Positions 8,088 to 23,458 of a DNA stretch of 64,000 nt are shown piece by piece. The stretch lies in NCBI GenBank assembly GCA_009772935.1, contig WOUR01000031.1, positions 1-64,000 on the forward strand, written 5' to 3'. A model generated the notes under the pieces. That model had not been told where the DNA came from, did not search any database, and saw only the letters and a list, made by a program, of their open reading frames with translations. The first letter of the stretch is position 1; the number at the start of each line of letters is the position of its first letter. Origin of the DNA: Rhodospirillaceae bacterium. Lineage in GTDB: Bacteria > Pseudomonadota > Alphaproteobacteria > Reyranellales > Reyranellaceae. The translations under genes and the position numbers were made by a program.

Positions 8088-9344
8088 ATGCGTTCGACCT
8101 TTTGGATTGGTGGTCTGGTCGCCCTGGTCCTGCCGTTTGCGGCAGCCCATGCCCAGCAGGCCGCCGACGACGATGACGACGACGGCGTGCGCCACGTCGG
8201 CAAGATCCACAACCGGCTGCGCGCGGCCGAGGCGCGCGAACAGTATTTCCTCGAACAGCCCTTCGACGACGCCGCCCGGCGCTATGCCAAGGCGAAGCAG
8301 CAGATCCAGGACAAGACCGGCATCTTCTATTCGATGACCTCGTCGGTTCTGAGCCAGTGGGGCGCACCGGGCAGCAACTACGGCGCGGTGCAGGCCCAGT
8401 TCTCGCCGGCGGTGAACTGGAAGGCGTTCGACGATCCCAGTATCGGCGCCGGTTCCTTCCAGTTCGCCTACCTCGCGACGCAGTACTGGTCGGGTCAAAC
8501 GGGCACCACGCTGCAGAACCGGCTGAACCTCAACAGCCAGGTCAACGACTATCCCGACAACCAGCTCACCTTTGCGCAGGTAAGCTATACGCATGATTTT
8601 CCCGGTGATCTCGTGTCGGTGACGGTGGGCCAGTATCCCTTCTCGAATTTCGACAGCAATGCCTATTCCAACAACGAGCAGGTCAACTTCATCGGCTACT
8701 CGCTGGCCCAGAATGGCAGCCAGAACTACTCACAGGGCAGTCTCGGCGCCTACCTCCAGATCAACCCGACGGAGGAGCTGACCTTTGCCGTGGGCTTCCA
8801 GGACGCCAACAACGTCCTGGCCTCCAACTACATCCAGTTCAACACGGTGGGGCAGGGCCAGTATTCGTGGTTTCTCTACGGCGCCTGGTCACCGACCGTC
8901 GGCAAGCTCGGCCAGGGCAGCTACTCGCTGCTCTACTACAATCTCCCCGGTGTCGAGATGCAGCCTCTGGCCAGCTCGGGCCTCTCGTTCAGCGCCTCGC
9001 AGCCGCTCGGCGAGCAGTGGGGCGTGTTCCTGCGCGCCAACACCGTCTGGAATTCCAGCCAGTACATCCAGTCGTCGATCGCGGGCGGTGCGGTCTACAA
9101 CAACCCGCTGGGCCGCGCGCCGCTCGACCAGATCGGCCTGGGGATCGCATGGAACAGGGTCAACCAGGCCCTCTATGTCGACACCTATGTGAACCCCAGC
9201 GAGACCATGGTGGAACTCTACTGGTCCTGGTCGTTTCGGCACCTCTTGATCACACCCGACGTGCAGCTCTATTTCCAGCCGGCGCTGGCGCCGACGCAGT
9301 CGATGGCAGCGGTCTTCTCGCTGCGCCTGACGGTGCTGTTCTAG
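8088..9344 (+). CDS. OprB-like outer-membrane porin
   Basis: A protein of 418 aa with a signal peptide (cleavage near AHAQQ), then an unusual run of six Asp residues, a short charged helical stretch, and a long region of alternating polar/aromatic strands typical of a beta-barrel. The protein ends in Phe (RLTVLF), the C-terminal signature for outer-membrane assembly. Length, Trp/Tyr-rich strands and the C-terminal LGIAWNRVNQAL-like segment resemble carbohydrate-selective porins of the OprB family. A CAGGAG ribosome site lies 5 bp before the ATG. Carbohydrate uptake is inferred from family resemblance only. Confidence 0.75.
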   Translation: MRSTFWIGGLVALVLPFAAAHAQQAADDDDDDGVRHVGKIHNRLRAAEAREQYFLEQPFDDAARRYAKAKQQIQDKTGIFYSMTSSVLSQWGAPGSNYGAVQAQFSPAVNWKAFDDPSIGAGSFQFAYLATQYWSGQTGTTLQNRLNLNSQVNDYPDNQLTFAQVSYTHDFPGDLVSVTVGQYPFSNFDSNAYSNNEQVNFIGYSLAQNGSQNYSQGSLGAYLQINPTEELTFAVGFQDANNVLASNYIQFNTVGQGQYSWFLYGAWSPTVGKLGQGSYSLLYYNLPGVEMQPLASSGLSFSASQPLGEQWGVFLRANTVWNSSQYIQSSIAGGAVYNNPLGRAPLDQIGLGIAWNRVNQALYVDTYVNPSETMVELYWSWSFRHLLITPDVQLYFQPALAPTQSMAAVFSLRLTVLF

Positions 9345-9360
9345 CCTTGGGATCGGGTAG

Positions 9361-9885
9361 ATGGGAAAGACGATCTGGCACTGTCATGTTGCGATGTCGC
9401 TCGACGGCAAGATCGCGCGCGCCGATGGCTCCTTCGACTGGCTGGAGAGTTTCCCGCCGCAGGACTTCGGTTTCGATGCGCTGATGGCGGGCATCGATGC
9501 GATCCTGATGGGGCGCGACACCTACGAGGTCCTGCGCGGCTTCGGCGAGTGGCCCTATGGCGGCAAGTCCACGATCGTGATGACCCATCGCCCACTGGTC
9601 GATCCGCCGCCCGCCGTTGAGACGCGTTCGGGCGACCTTGCCGTCGTGGCCGCCGAGCTGGAAGCGCGCGGTTATCGGAGGGTCTGGGTCGAGGGCGGTG
9701 CGCAGGTGATCCGCGGCATGATCGCGGCCGGCAAGCTGGACGTGCTGGAGATGGCCATCGTGCCGATCGTGCTGGGCGACGGCATCCCGCTCATTGCGCC
9801 CGGCGTGCCGGAACTCAAGCTCACCTTGAAGTCCTGCGAGCCGCGCAGCGGCGGCGCATTGCATGTCGTCTACGAAGCGGCCTGA
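9361..9885 (+). CDS. Dihydrofolate reductase-like (RibD C-terminal family) protein
   Basis: A protein of 174 aa with the RibD-C/DHFR fold. The N-terminus has MSLDGKIARADGSFDWL, the typical start of the family. The middle has ILMGRDTYEVLRGF (substrate loop), and VWVEGGAQVIRGMI is the NADPH-binding glycine-rich segment. It lacks the deaminase domain of full RibD. Family members reduce diverse substrates, so a role in riboflavin or folate synthesis should not be assumed. It follows the porin gene by 16 bp and may be cotranscribed. Confidence 0.88.
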   Translation: MGKTIWHCHVAMSLDGKIARADGSFDWLESFPPQDFGFDALMAGIDAILMGRDTYEVLRGFGEWPYGGKSTIVMTHRPLVDPPPAVETRSGDLAVVAAELEARGYRRVWVEGGAQVIRGMIAAGKLDVLEMAIVPIVLGDGIPLIAPGVPELKLTLKSCEPRSGGALHVVYEAA

Positions 9886-9911
9886 TAAAACCTTCTCCTG
9901 ACTGCAGGACG

Positions 9912-9994
9912 GAACGAATGCCGGCGATTGTGCCGGCGCCGTTCGTGTGTTCAAATTCCGCTCAGTTCGCCGCTTCGACTGTGTAACGAAGCGG
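9912..9994. other. Two hairpins upstream of the radical SAM gene
   Basis: The 172-bp gap between 9885 and 10058 holds an imperfect hairpin (9912-9946; GAACG plus GCCGGC stems) and a perfect 8-bp stem CCGCTTCG/CGAAGCGG with a 9-nt loop (9970-9994). Neither is followed by a T-run, so termination is uncertain. They could be a terminator for the reductase gene or part of the leader of the radical SAM gene. Confidence 0.4.
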
Positions 9995-10057
9995 ACAGAG
10001 TCCCATTCGATCGACGATTGCTGATGCTTTTCCCTGATCCCAGGTGAAGGAGCGGCC

Positions 10058-11662
10058 GTGACGACACCGAATGTTCTCATGATTTTCCCGCGCTTCAATC
10101 CGAACTCGTTCTGGAGTCTGCAGGCGGCGTGTGACCTCCACGGGGTGCGGTGTCCGGCGCCGCCGCTGGGTCTCATTACGCTGGCCGCGCTGCTGCCGCG
10201 CGACTGGAACATCAGGCTCGTGAACCGCAATGCCGAGGCGCTCGATCCGGCCGATCTCGTCTGGGCCGACATGGTCATGACCGGCGGGATGCTGCCGCAG
10301 CGCCTCGACTCGCTCGAGGTCATCCGGATGGCCCAGGCCCTGGGCAAGCCGGTGGTCGTCGGAGGGCCGGACGCCATGTCCAGTCCCGAGCTCTTCGAGC
10401 ATGCCGACTTCCTCGTCGTTGGCGAGGCCGAGGGCGTGATCGGACAGTTCGTCGAGGCGTGGGAGTCGGGCGCCCGGACCGGGCGCTTCGAGGCGGAGAA
10501 GTTCAAGGCCGACATCACGAAAAGTCCGATCCCGCGCTTCGACCTGATCGATTTCAACCACTATCTCTTCGTGGGCGTGCAGTTCTCGCGCGGTTGTCCC
10601 TTCAATTGCGAGTTCTGCGACATCATCGAGCTGTTCGGCCGCGTGCCGCGCTCCAAGACGGTGCCGCAGATGCTGGCCGAGTTGCAGGCGCTGCACGATG
10701 CCGGCTATCGCGGCCATGTCGACTTCGTCGACGACAATCTCATCGGCAACAAGAAGGCACTGAAGCAGTTCCTTCCCGCGCTCGAGGCCTGGCAGAAGAG
10801 CACCGGCTACCCCTTCATGTTCTCGACCGAAGCGTCGATCAACCTGGCCGACGACGTCGAGCTCCTCGACATGCTGAAGCGGGCCAACTTCTTCGCCATC
10901 TTCGTCGGCATTGAGAGTCCCGATACCGCCACGCTCGTCTCGACGCGCAAGAAACAGAACACGCGCCGCAGCCTGGCCGAGAGCGTGCACAAGATCCATG
11001 CGGCGGGGATGATGGTGATCGCCGGCTTCATCGTGGGCTTCGACACCGAGGAACTTCGCGTGGCCGAGGCGATGATCGAGTGCATCGAGGCCACTGACAT
11101 TCCGGTCTGCATGGTCGGCCTGCTGACGGCCTTGCCGACCACGCAGCTGACCCGCCGGCTGGAGAAGGAGGGCCGTCTGCTGCCCTTCGCGGATCAAGGG
11201 CTTGGCGATCAATGCACTGCAGGGCTCAATTTCGTCACCCGCCGACCGCGCGTAGATATCCTGCGCGACTACAAGGCGATTCTCGAAGCGGTCTACCGGC
11301 CGGGCGCCTATTTCGAGCGCGTCCGCCGATCGGGGCTCAACCTGCGACGGCCCAGCCATCCGGTGACGGCCCGGCCGGTCGTTTCGCCGCGCGACCGCAA
11401 TACGCTTCTGCGCCTGATGTGGCGCATGACGGTCGTCCGGCCCTTGCTCGCCCGACACTTCTGGCGGACGTTCGTCGACATCGCCCGGCACAATCCCGCC
11501 GCCCTCGAGGTCGTGGTGATCCAGCTCATGCTCTACCTGCACCTTGGACCGTTCTCGAAGACGGTCGTGGCGGAGATCGACCGGCAGATCTCCGTGCTCG
11601 AGCACGAATCGCCATCTCCGCCGCAGGAGCGCGCCGCTAGAGTTCTGCAACGGGCCGTGTAA
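10058..11662 (+). CDS. B12-binding-domain radical SAM protein (DUF4070 type)
   Basis: A protein of 534 aa. Residues 1-150 form a cobalamin-binding-like Rossmann domain. The radical SAM [4Fe-4S] motif CxxxCxxC is at Cys180, Cys184 and Cys187 in RGCPFNCEFCDI, followed by the conserved FVDDNLIGNKKA segment. The C-terminal region from about 400 matches the DUF4070 extension. The GTG start has GAAGGAG 5 bp before it. The core resembles HpnP-type hopanoid methylases, so a C-methylation reaction is plausible, but substrate and product are unknown and no hopanoid genes are adjacent. Confidence 0.88.
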   Translation: MTTPNVLMIFPRFNPNSFWSLQAACDLHGVRCPAPPLGLITLAALLPRDWNIRLVNRNAEALDPADLVWADMVMTGGMLPQRLDSLEVIRMAQALGKPVVVGGPDAMSSPELFEHADFLVVGEAEGVIGQFVEAWESGARTGRFEAEKFKADITKSPIPRFDLIDFNHYLFVGVQFSRGCPFNCEFCDIIELFGRVPRSKTVPQMLAELQALHDAGYRGHVDFVDDNLIGNKKALKQFLPALEAWQKSTGYPFMFSTEASINLADDVELLDMLKRANFFAIFVGIESPDTATLVSTRKKQNTRRSLAESVHKIHAAGMMVIAGFIVGFDTEELRVAEAMIECIEATDIPVCMVGLLTALPTTQLTRRLEKEGRLLPFADQGLGDQCTAGLNFVTRRPRVDILRDYKAILEAVYRPGAYFERVRRSGLNLRRPSHPVTARPVVSPRDRNTLLRLMWRMTVVRPLLARHFWRTFVDIARHNPAALEVVVIQLMLYLHLGPFSKTVVAEIDRQISVLEHESPSPPQERAARVLQRAV

Positions 11663-11694
11663 GGTCGCGCCTTTCCGCGATTCACGGGGTCTTC

Positions 11695-12111
11695 ATGATT
11701 CGTAAAGCGACCAGCGCCGACCGTCCCCGAATCTCGGAAGTGCGCCTCGCCGTCCGCGAGAATCAGCTCAGTGCGGCTTCCGTGAGCAAGGTCGAGACGA
11801 CCGCCAACTGGATTTTCGAGAACGCGACCTTCTGGGTCTGGGAGGAGGCGGGCGCGGTGCAGGGCTTCTCCGTTGCCGATCCGCGCGACGGCACGATCTT
11901 CGGACTGTTTGTCCATCCGGACTGGGAGGGCCGAGGTCTCGGTCGCGCGCTACTGCCGCTGGCCTGCGAGGATCTGCGGGCGGCGGGATTCGCCGTGGCG
12001 ACGCTGACCACGGGCCCTGGCACGCGGGCCGAGCGCTTCTACCGGGAGAACGGCTGGGAGGAGACAGGCCGCCAGGACGACGGAGAGATCATTTTCCGGA
12101 AGCCCCTGTAA
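11695..12111 (+). CDS. GNAT family N-acetyltransferase
   Basis: A protein of 138 aa with a complete small GNAT domain. The acetyl-CoA pyrophosphate-binding motif A reads VHPDWEGRGLGRALL (about residues 72-86). The C-terminal motif B has the common RAERFYRENGWEETG ending. The substrate is not predictable. It is convergent with the racemase gene and overlaps its 3' end by 23 bp. Confidence 0.93.
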   Translation: MIRKATSADRPRISEVRLAVRENQLSAASVSKVETTANWIFENATFWVWEEAGAVQGFSVADPRDGTIFGLFVHPDWEGRGLGRALLPLACEDLRAAGFAVATLTTGPGTRAERFYRENGWEETGRQDDGEIIFRKPL

Positions 12112-12795
12112 CGGCGCGTCGCAGCGCTGCGCGCGCCAGTAGCCGCGTCGAGTCCAGCGTCGGCAGAGGCGAGTTGCCGTCGTTCATGATCAGCGGAATT
12201 TCCGTGCAGCCCAGCACGACGGCATCGCAGCCCTCCGCCTTCATGCGGTGCATCACGCGCTGGAAGGTGGCGATGGCTTGCGGTGTGAAGCGGCTTTGCA
12301 CCAGCTCGTCCATGATGATCCGGTTGATGGCGTCGCGTTCGACCTCGGTCGGCCGCAGCCACGCAAGCCCTTGCGCTTCGATCTTCTCCGGATAGACCTC
12401 GCTGTCGACCAGCCAGCGTGTGCCGGTGATGCCGAGCTGGCTGTAGCCGCGCGACGCCGCTTCGGCCGCCACGACCTCGGCGATGTGCAGCCAGGGAAGG
12501 GGCGAGTGCGGCAGCACGAATGGCAGGGCCTGGTGAATGGTGTTGTCGGGACAGATCAGAAAATCCGCGCCTGCGCGCGCGAGCTTGTGCGCGGATGACA
12601 GCATCAGCTGGGCCACGCCGGCGCGGTCGCCTCGATCGAGGCGCTCGACATAGTCGGCCAGCGAATGCGTGTGCAGCGAGACTTCGGGATGGCCGTGCGG
12701 GCCGAGAATGGCGGTGCCCTCGACGCAGATGGTCTTGTAGCAGAGCGCGGCGCCTTCTGCGGAGCAGGCGACGATTCCGACGTGCTGCGTCACGG

Positions 12796-12799
<4 letters not shown>
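12089..12799 (-). CDS. Aspartate/glutamate racemase family protein
   Basis: A protein of 236 aa with the two-domain Asp/Glu racemase fold. The first catalytic Cys region is GIVACSAEGAALCY near residues 8-20, and the second is VLGCTEIPLIM near residue 200, the classical GCTE motif of PLP-independent amino-acid racemases. The start overlaps the xerC stop by 4 bp (ATGA), implying translational coupling. The substrate could be aspartate or another amino acid. Its coupling to a recombinase gene is unusual, and no function linking them is known. Confidence 0.88.
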
Positions 12800-13728
<929 letters not shown>

Positions 13729-13735
13729 GGCGATG

Positions 13736-14467
13736 CTACTCGGGCAGGTCGAGCCAGGCGCGAATCGTGTTCTCCAGCACCTTCGACAGGAAGAACAACA
13801 GCTCGGTCGCCATCTCCGGCCCGAACGCCTCGGGATCGCGGGCGCCGAAGCACATGACGCCGTCTGGCGAACCCGACGAGACCTGCAGGCGCATCAGCAC
13901 GTCGGACTTCACGAAGCGCGCGACATCGCCGAAGAACGCCTCTTCGCCCACGATGCTGGAGCGCAGACGGGCATGCTTGTCCGGCCCGATCGCGGCATCG
14001 ATGGCGCCCGGCGCCAGCACATAGACGCCGCGCACCGGCACGCGCTTGGGAGCGTCGGCATTCGCCTCGATCGCGAGCGTGATGAAGTCGACGTCGAGCA
14101 GCTCGGGCAGCTCGTGCGTCACGACATGGATCATCTTTTCGAAGGTCGTCGCCTGGATGATGCTGATGACCGCCGCCTGGATGCGGTTCTGGACGATCTG
14201 GTTCTGCTTGGAGTTGGCGATGATCTCGGTGCGCTCGACCTTGAGCTTCTCGATCTCGCCGCGCAGGCGCTTCAGGATCGCCTGCTGCATGTCGATGACG
14301 CCCGGGCCCTGGACGCGGGGCGTCACGCCCATCTCGGCGGCCAGCTCGCCATTCTTGTCGAAGAAGTCGGGATGGGCCTTTAGATAGGCCACGACGTCGT
14401 CGGCGGTGATCAGTTTCACCTGCCGGCCGGAGCCGTCGGGCGCCGGAATCGTCCCGTCATTGGCCAT
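13736..14467 (-). CDS. DUF484 family protein
   Basis: A protein of 243 aa. The N-terminus has VVAYLKAHPDFFDKNGELAA, the hallmark of DUF484, then a coiled-coil-like charged helix (about residues 60-90) and a GAF-like C-terminal domain. The gene lies 7 bp upstream of xerC, the usual genomic partner. Function is not established; a sensory or regulatory role through the GAF-like fold is possible. Confidence 0.92.
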   Translation of the reverse strand: MANDGTIPAPDGSGRQVKLITADDVVAYLKAHPDFFDKNGELAAEMGVTPRVQGPGVIDMQQAILKRLRGEIEKLKVERTEIIANSKQNQIVQNRIQAAVISIIQATTFEKMIHVVTHELPELLDVDFITLAIEANADAPKRVPVRGVYVLAPGAIDAAIGPDKHARLRSSIVGEEAFFGDVARFVKSDVLMRLQVSSGSPDGVMCFGARDPEAFGPEMATELLFFLSKVLENTIRAWLDLPE

Positions 14468-14482
14468 GCGCCCGTCTCCGGG

Positions 14483-15139
14483 TCAGAGGATCGACTGGCC
14501 GGTCTTGGCCCAGTCGTCGAGGAAGGCCTTGAGGCCGTTGTCGGTCAACGTGTGCTTGAAGAGCTGACGCAGCACGTTCGGCGGCAGGGTGCCGACATGG
14601 GCGCCGAGCTTGGCGGCCGCGATCACGTGCTGGGTGTGACGGATCGAGGCCACGAGGACCTCCGTCTTGAAGTGCGGATACTGGCGATAGATCGTCATGA
14701 TCTCGCCGATCAGATGCATGCCGTCCTGGCCGATATCGTCGAGGCGGCCGACGAAGGGCGAGACGAAGGTGGCGCCGGCCTTGGCGGCGAGCAGGGCCTG
14801 CGCCGCCGAGAAGCACAGGGTGACGTTCACCATCGTGCCCTCGGAAGTCAGCGCCTTGCAGGTCTTGAGACCGTCCGGCGTCAGCGGGACCTTCACGGTG
14901 ACGTTCTTGGCCAGCTTGGCGAGCTTGCGGCCTTCCTCGAGCATCGTCTTGTGGTCGGTCGCGACGGTTTCGGCGCTGACCGGGCCCGGGACGATGGCGC
15001 AGATCTCCTTGATGACGTCGAGCATCTGGCGGCCCGACTTGGCGATCAGCGAGGGGTTGGTCGTCACGCCGTCGAGCAGGCCGGAGGCCGCGAGATCCGT
15101 GATATCGGCGACATCGGCGGTATCGACGAAGAACTTCAT
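14483..15139 (-). CDS. fsa: Fructose-6-phosphate aldolase / transaldolase-like protein
   Basis: A TIM-barrel class I aldolase of 218 aa. The start [13 protein letters not shown] and the [13 protein letters not shown] motif are typical of the small transaldolase/FSA family. The Schiff-base lysine is Lys83 in [13 protein letters not shown] and short transaldolases share these features, so either reversible fructose-6-phosphate cleavage or true transaldolase activity in the pentose-phosphate pathway is possible. A GGGGT ribosome site precedes the ATG at 15139. The gene is divergent from priA. Confidence 0.9.
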   Translation of the reverse strand: MKFFVDTADVADITDLAASGLLDGVTTNPSLIAKSGRQMLDVIKEICAIVPGPVSAETVATDHKTMLEEGRKLAKLAKNVTVKVPLTPDGLKTCKALTSEGTMVNVTLCFSAAQALLAAKAGATFVSPFVGRLDDIGQDGMHLIGEIMTIYRQYPHFKTEVLVASIRHTQHVIAAAKLGAHVGTLPPNVLRQLFKHTLTDNGLKAFLDDWAKTGQSIL

Positions 15140-15248
15140 ATAAACTACCCCAATGGCCAGTGGTTCGGACTCGCCTGTTGCCACAATTTCTAGCGATTCC
15201 CCTTCGGAGCCACAAGCCAAGGGGACGGCATCGTCGCGTCTCGAACCG

Positions 15249-17420
<2,172 letters not shown>

Positions 17421-17607
17421 GACCCCCGCGCCGAAAAACCGCTGTAGAACAGTGCTTTGCCGACGTTGCGCCGGGAAATGCAGCATGGTAGCAACGCGCG
17501 CTTTTCCGGGGTGGGGCGGCAAGCGACGCGGGGCGTTCTGCTAGTGAAAAGTGTGTAATTTCAATGGCTTGCCGGCCGCGTTCCGCGGCAGGGGAGAGGC
17601 TCTCGAC

Positions 17608-18161
17608 GTGACCACCGCAACCACCGGCGTTGCCGGACGCTACGCCAGCGCCCTTTTTGAGCTCGCGGACGGCTCCAAGTCCCTCGATCAGGTCGCGCAG
17701 GACCTCGCCACCTTTCGCAAGATGGTCGCGGAGAGCGCGGACCTGGCGCGGCTGATCGCCAGTCCGGTCATTCCGCGCGCCCTGCAGGGCAAGGCGCTGC
17801 TCGCCGTGCTCGACGCCGCCGGCATTTCGGGTCTGACACGCAATTTCGTCGGCACCGTGGCCGCCAACGGCCGCGCCCGCGACCTGCCGGCGATGGCCTC
17901 GGCGTTCCTGGCCGAACTCGCCGCCCGCCGCGGCGAGACCACCGCGACCGTCACTTCGGCCGTTCCGCTTTCGCCCGCCCAGTTGCAGCAGCTCAGCGAC
18001 GCGCTGCGCTCGGTGCTGGGCAGTAACAAGGTTTCCATCGACGCACGCGTCGAACCCGACATTCTCGGCGGTCTCGTCGTGAAGGTCGGTTCGCGCCTGT
18101 TCGATTCATCCGTCCGCAGCAAGCTGCAGCGCTTGCAGCTTGCCATGAAGGGAGTTGCCTA

Positions 18162-18162
<1 letters not shown>
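17608..18162 (+). CDS. atpH: ATP synthase F1 subunit delta
   Basis: The stalk subunit that links F1 to the Fo b subunits, 184 aa. It begins [20 protein letters not shown], the usual start, with a GTG at 17608 and GGGGAGAGG about 8 bp upstream. The C-terminus [19 protein letters not shown] is the conserved OSCP/delta signature. It is the first gene of atpHAGDC; the 187 bp after priA should hold the operon promoter, but no convincing -35/-10 pair was found. Its stop overlaps the atpA start by one base (TAATG). Confidence 0.95.
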
Positions 18163-19688
<1,526 letters not shown>

Positions 19689-19705
19689 GGCGCCCGCAGG
19701 TTTAG

Positions 19706-20590
19706 ATGCCCAGTCTCAAGACCTACCGGCTGCGGATCCGAAGCGTCCAGTCGACGCAGAAGATCACGAAGGCCATGAAGATGGTGGCCGCCGCCAAGCT
19801 GCGGCGCGCCCAGGAGCAGGCCACGGCGGCCCGTCCCTATGCGCAGGCCATGGACAAGATCCTGGCCTCGCTGGGCGCGAGCTTCCAGGGCGCAACGGGC
19901 GGTCCCCGCCTGTTGGCGGGCACCGGTTCGGATCAGGTCCATCTGGTCATCGTCGCCACCGGCGACCGCGGCCTCTGCGGCGGCTTCAACAGCACCATCG
20001 TCCGCGAGGCTCGCCGCCAGATCCGCGCCCTTCTGAACGAAGGCAAGACGGTCAAGATCTTCTGCGTCGGCCGCAAGGGCCGCGACCAGCTGCGTCGCGA
20101 CTTCGGTTCGCTGATCGTCGAGACGATCACCGATCTCGGGCGCCCGCGCCTGTCCTTCGCTGACGCCCGGAAGGTCGCCGCGCGCGTCATGGAGATGTAT
20201 GACGCCGGCGAGTTCGACGTCGCGAAGGTCATCTTCAACCAGTTCAAGTCGGCGATGACGCAGGTCGTCACCGTCCAGCAGCTGATCCCGCCGCCGATGC
20301 CGGAAGCTTCGGCCGCACCGGCCGCCGCCGGCGGCGCGATCTACGAGTTCGAGCCGGACGAGGGCGAGATTCTCGCCGACCTGCTGCCGCGCAACCTTAC
20401 CGTCCAGATCTTCCGTGTCCTGCTGGAGAATGCGGCGAGCTTCTACGGCTCGCAGATGACGGCGATGGACAATGCCTCGCGCAACGCGGGCGACGTGATC
20501 AAGAAGCTGACGCTGCAGATGAACCGCTCGCGCCAGGCGTCGATCACCAAGGAACTCATCGAGATCATCTCGGGCGCCGAGGCCATCTAG
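19706..20590 (+). CDS. atpG: ATP synthase F1 subunit gamma
   Basis: The central rotor shaft, 294 aa. The N-terminal helix has the signature [20 protein letters not shown], and the C-terminal helix has [20 protein letters not shown]. Between them lies the usual Rossmann-like domain with [10 protein letters not shown]. It sits 17 bp after atpA and 36 bp before atpD. Confidence 0.97.
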   Translation: MPSLKTYRLRIRSVQSTQKITKAMKMVAAAKLRRAQEQATAARPYAQAMDKILASLGASFQGATGGPRLLAGTGSDQVHLVIVATGDRGLCGGFNSTIVREARRQIRALLNEGKTVKIFCVGRKGRDQLRRDFGSLIVETITDLGRPRLSFADARKVAARVMEMYDAGEFDVAKVIFNQFKSAMTQVVTVQQLIPPPMPEASAAPAAAGGAIYEFEPDEGEILADLLPRNLTVQIFRVLLENAASFYGSQMTAMDNASRNAGDVIKKLTLQMNRSRQASITKELIEIISGAEAI

Positions 20591-22051
<1,461 letters not shown>

Positions 22052-22055
22052 GCCC

Positions 22056-22469
22056 ATGGCCAAGGTCTCCTTCCGTCTGGTGATGCCCGAGCGCGAACTG
22101 CTCGCGACCGAGGCCGACATGGTGGTCGTCCCGGGCAGCGAAGGCGACTTCGGCGTCCTGCCGGGCCACGCCCCGCTGGTCTCGACCGTTCGGCCGGGCG
22201 TGCTCGAGGTCTATCAGGGCAGTAAGGTCGAGCGGCGCTTCCTGGTGGCCGGCGGCTTCGCCGAGGTCACGCCGGAGCGCTGCACCGTGCTGGCCGACGA
22301 GGCGGTACCCTTCGAACAGGTCACCGTCGCGCAACTCGACGACCGCGAGCGCTCGGCCCGCAGCGACATCACTGACGCCTCTACGCCCGCCGAGAAGGCC
22401 GCCGCCGAGAAGAATCTGGGGATCGCCCAGGATCTGAAGCGCGCGCAGGCCTTCTACGCCAGCCGCTGA
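22056..22469 (+). CDS. atpC: ATP synthase F1 subunit epsilon
   Basis: The regulatory subunit, 137 aa. It has the N-terminal beta-sandwich (MVVVPGSEGDFGVLPGHAPL) and a C-terminal helical hairpin ending KRAQAFYASR. It lies 4 bp after atpD and closes the F1 operon. Fo genes (atpI, B, E, F) are absent here, as expected in alphaproteobacteria, where they lie elsewhere. Confidence 0.95.
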   Translation: MAKVSFRLVMPERELLATEADMVVVPGSEGDFGVLPGHAPLVSTVRPGVLEVYQGSKVERRFLVAGGFAEVTPERCTVLADEAVPFEQVTVAQLDDRERSARSDITDASTPAEKAAAEKNLGIAQDLKRAQAFYASR

Positions 22470-22474
22470 CTTCA

Positions 22475-22492
22475 GCGCTACTGCGCATTTTT
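22475..22492 (+). terminator. Weak hairpin after atpC
   Basis: A short GCGC-TACT-GCGC hairpin followed by ATTTTT lies 5 bp after the atpC stop. The four-base stem is too short for a firm call, but position and T-run fit an operon terminator. Confidence 0.3.
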
Positions 22493-22582
22493 CAGTCGAA
22501 AAGTACTCCGGTCTGCCATTGAAAGGCGGGCCGGAGGTGGCTTTATTACGCTGGTGAGACAACGCGCCGGGGGGGCTCGTTC

Positions 22583-23401
22583 ATGGCTAGCTGGACACTC
22601 GAGACGATCGCCTGGGATCGCTTCGATGCCTCGAAGGTGGATCCGGAGATTCTCCGCAACATCAAGGCCGCGGCCCTGGTGGAGCGGAACGGCGGCGACT
22701 ACGGCATCTATCTCGGCCGGGTCTTCGCCGACGATGCCGCGTTCATGGACGACGTGCAGAACTGGGTGGTCGAGGAGGTCCAGCACGGCATGGCGCTGGG
22801 CCGCTGGGCCCAGCTTGCCGACCCGTCATGGGATTTCGACGCGGCTTTCGAACGGTTCCGGACAGGCTACAAGCTGCCGCTTGATGTCAGCGAGTCGGTG
22901 CGCGGCAGCCAGGCCGGTGAAATGATCGCCCGCTGCATCGTCGAGACCGGCACCAGTTCCTATTACAGCGCCCTCAAGGACGCGACCGAGGAGCCGGTGC
23001 TGAAGCAGGTCTGCCAGAAGATCGCGGCCGACGAGTTTCGCCACTACAAGCTCTTCTATGAGCACCTCAATCGCTGCTTGAAGCGCGACCGCCTGAATCG
23101 CTGGTCCCGGCTGCGCATCGGCTGGGGGCGCCTCGCCGAGAGTGAGGACGACGAACTGGCCTATGCCTACTTCGCCGCCAACGAGCCGGCCGGAGCGGTG
23201 TACGACCGCAAGCGCAACATGCAGGCCTACGCCAGGCGTGCCTATCCGCTCTACCGCCAGACCCACGTCCAGCGCGCCATGGCCATGGTGCTGAAGTCGG
23301 TCGGGCTGGAGCCGCAGGGCCGGCTCAACACCCTGATGACTCGCGCGGGCCTCTGGTTCCTGCGCCGCAACGCCGCCAAGCTGGCCGCGCAGGGAGCTTG
23401 A
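22583..23401 (+). CDS. Ferritin-like diiron protein
   Basis: A helical protein of 272 aa with a complete carboxylate-bridged diiron site: Glu34, Glu65-xx-His68, Glu121 and Glu151-xx-His154, the E...ExxH...E...ExxH spacing of ferritin-like oxidases, rubrerythrin-type domains and acyl-ACP desaturases. No rubredoxin domain or signal peptide is present. Sequence alone does not show whether it is an oxygenase, peroxidase or aldehyde/acyl-modifying enzyme. It stands between the ATP synthase operon and a REP-like palindrome and appears monocistronic. Confidence 0.85.
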   Translation: MASWTLETIAWDRFDASKVDPEILRNIKAAALVERNGGDYGIYLGRVFADDAAFMDDVQNWVVEEVQHGMALGRWAQLADPSWDFDAAFERFRTGYKLPLDVSESVRGSQAGEMIARCIVETGTSSYYSALKDATEEPVLKQVCQKIAADEFRHYKLFYEHLNRCLKRDRLNRWSRLRIGWGRLAESEDDELAYAYFAANEPAGAVYDRKRNMQAYARRAYPLYRQTHVQRAMAMVLKSVGLEPQGRLNTLMTRAGLWFLRRNAAKLAAQGA

Positions 23402-23410
23402 AGCGTCTCA

Positions 23411-23442
23411 TTGGAGCGCACCCCTGGAGTGGGCGCGCTCCG
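23411..23442. repeat. REP-like palindrome, copy 3 (single short hairpin)
   Basis: This shorter member of the family has the outer sequence TTGGAGCGC...GCGCGCTCC and a single CCCCTGGAGTGGG core, forming an 11-bp stem with one wobble pair. It lies between the convergent diiron-protein and rppH genes. Confidence 0.7.
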
Positions 23443-23458
23443 ATGATCGGTCCAGTAC

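Noticed and set aside
15153-15248. Upstream ATG for priA
   Set aside because: It would leave 13 bp to divergent fsa, lacks a ribosome site, and 14 of 32 codons end in A/T, unlike genes here.
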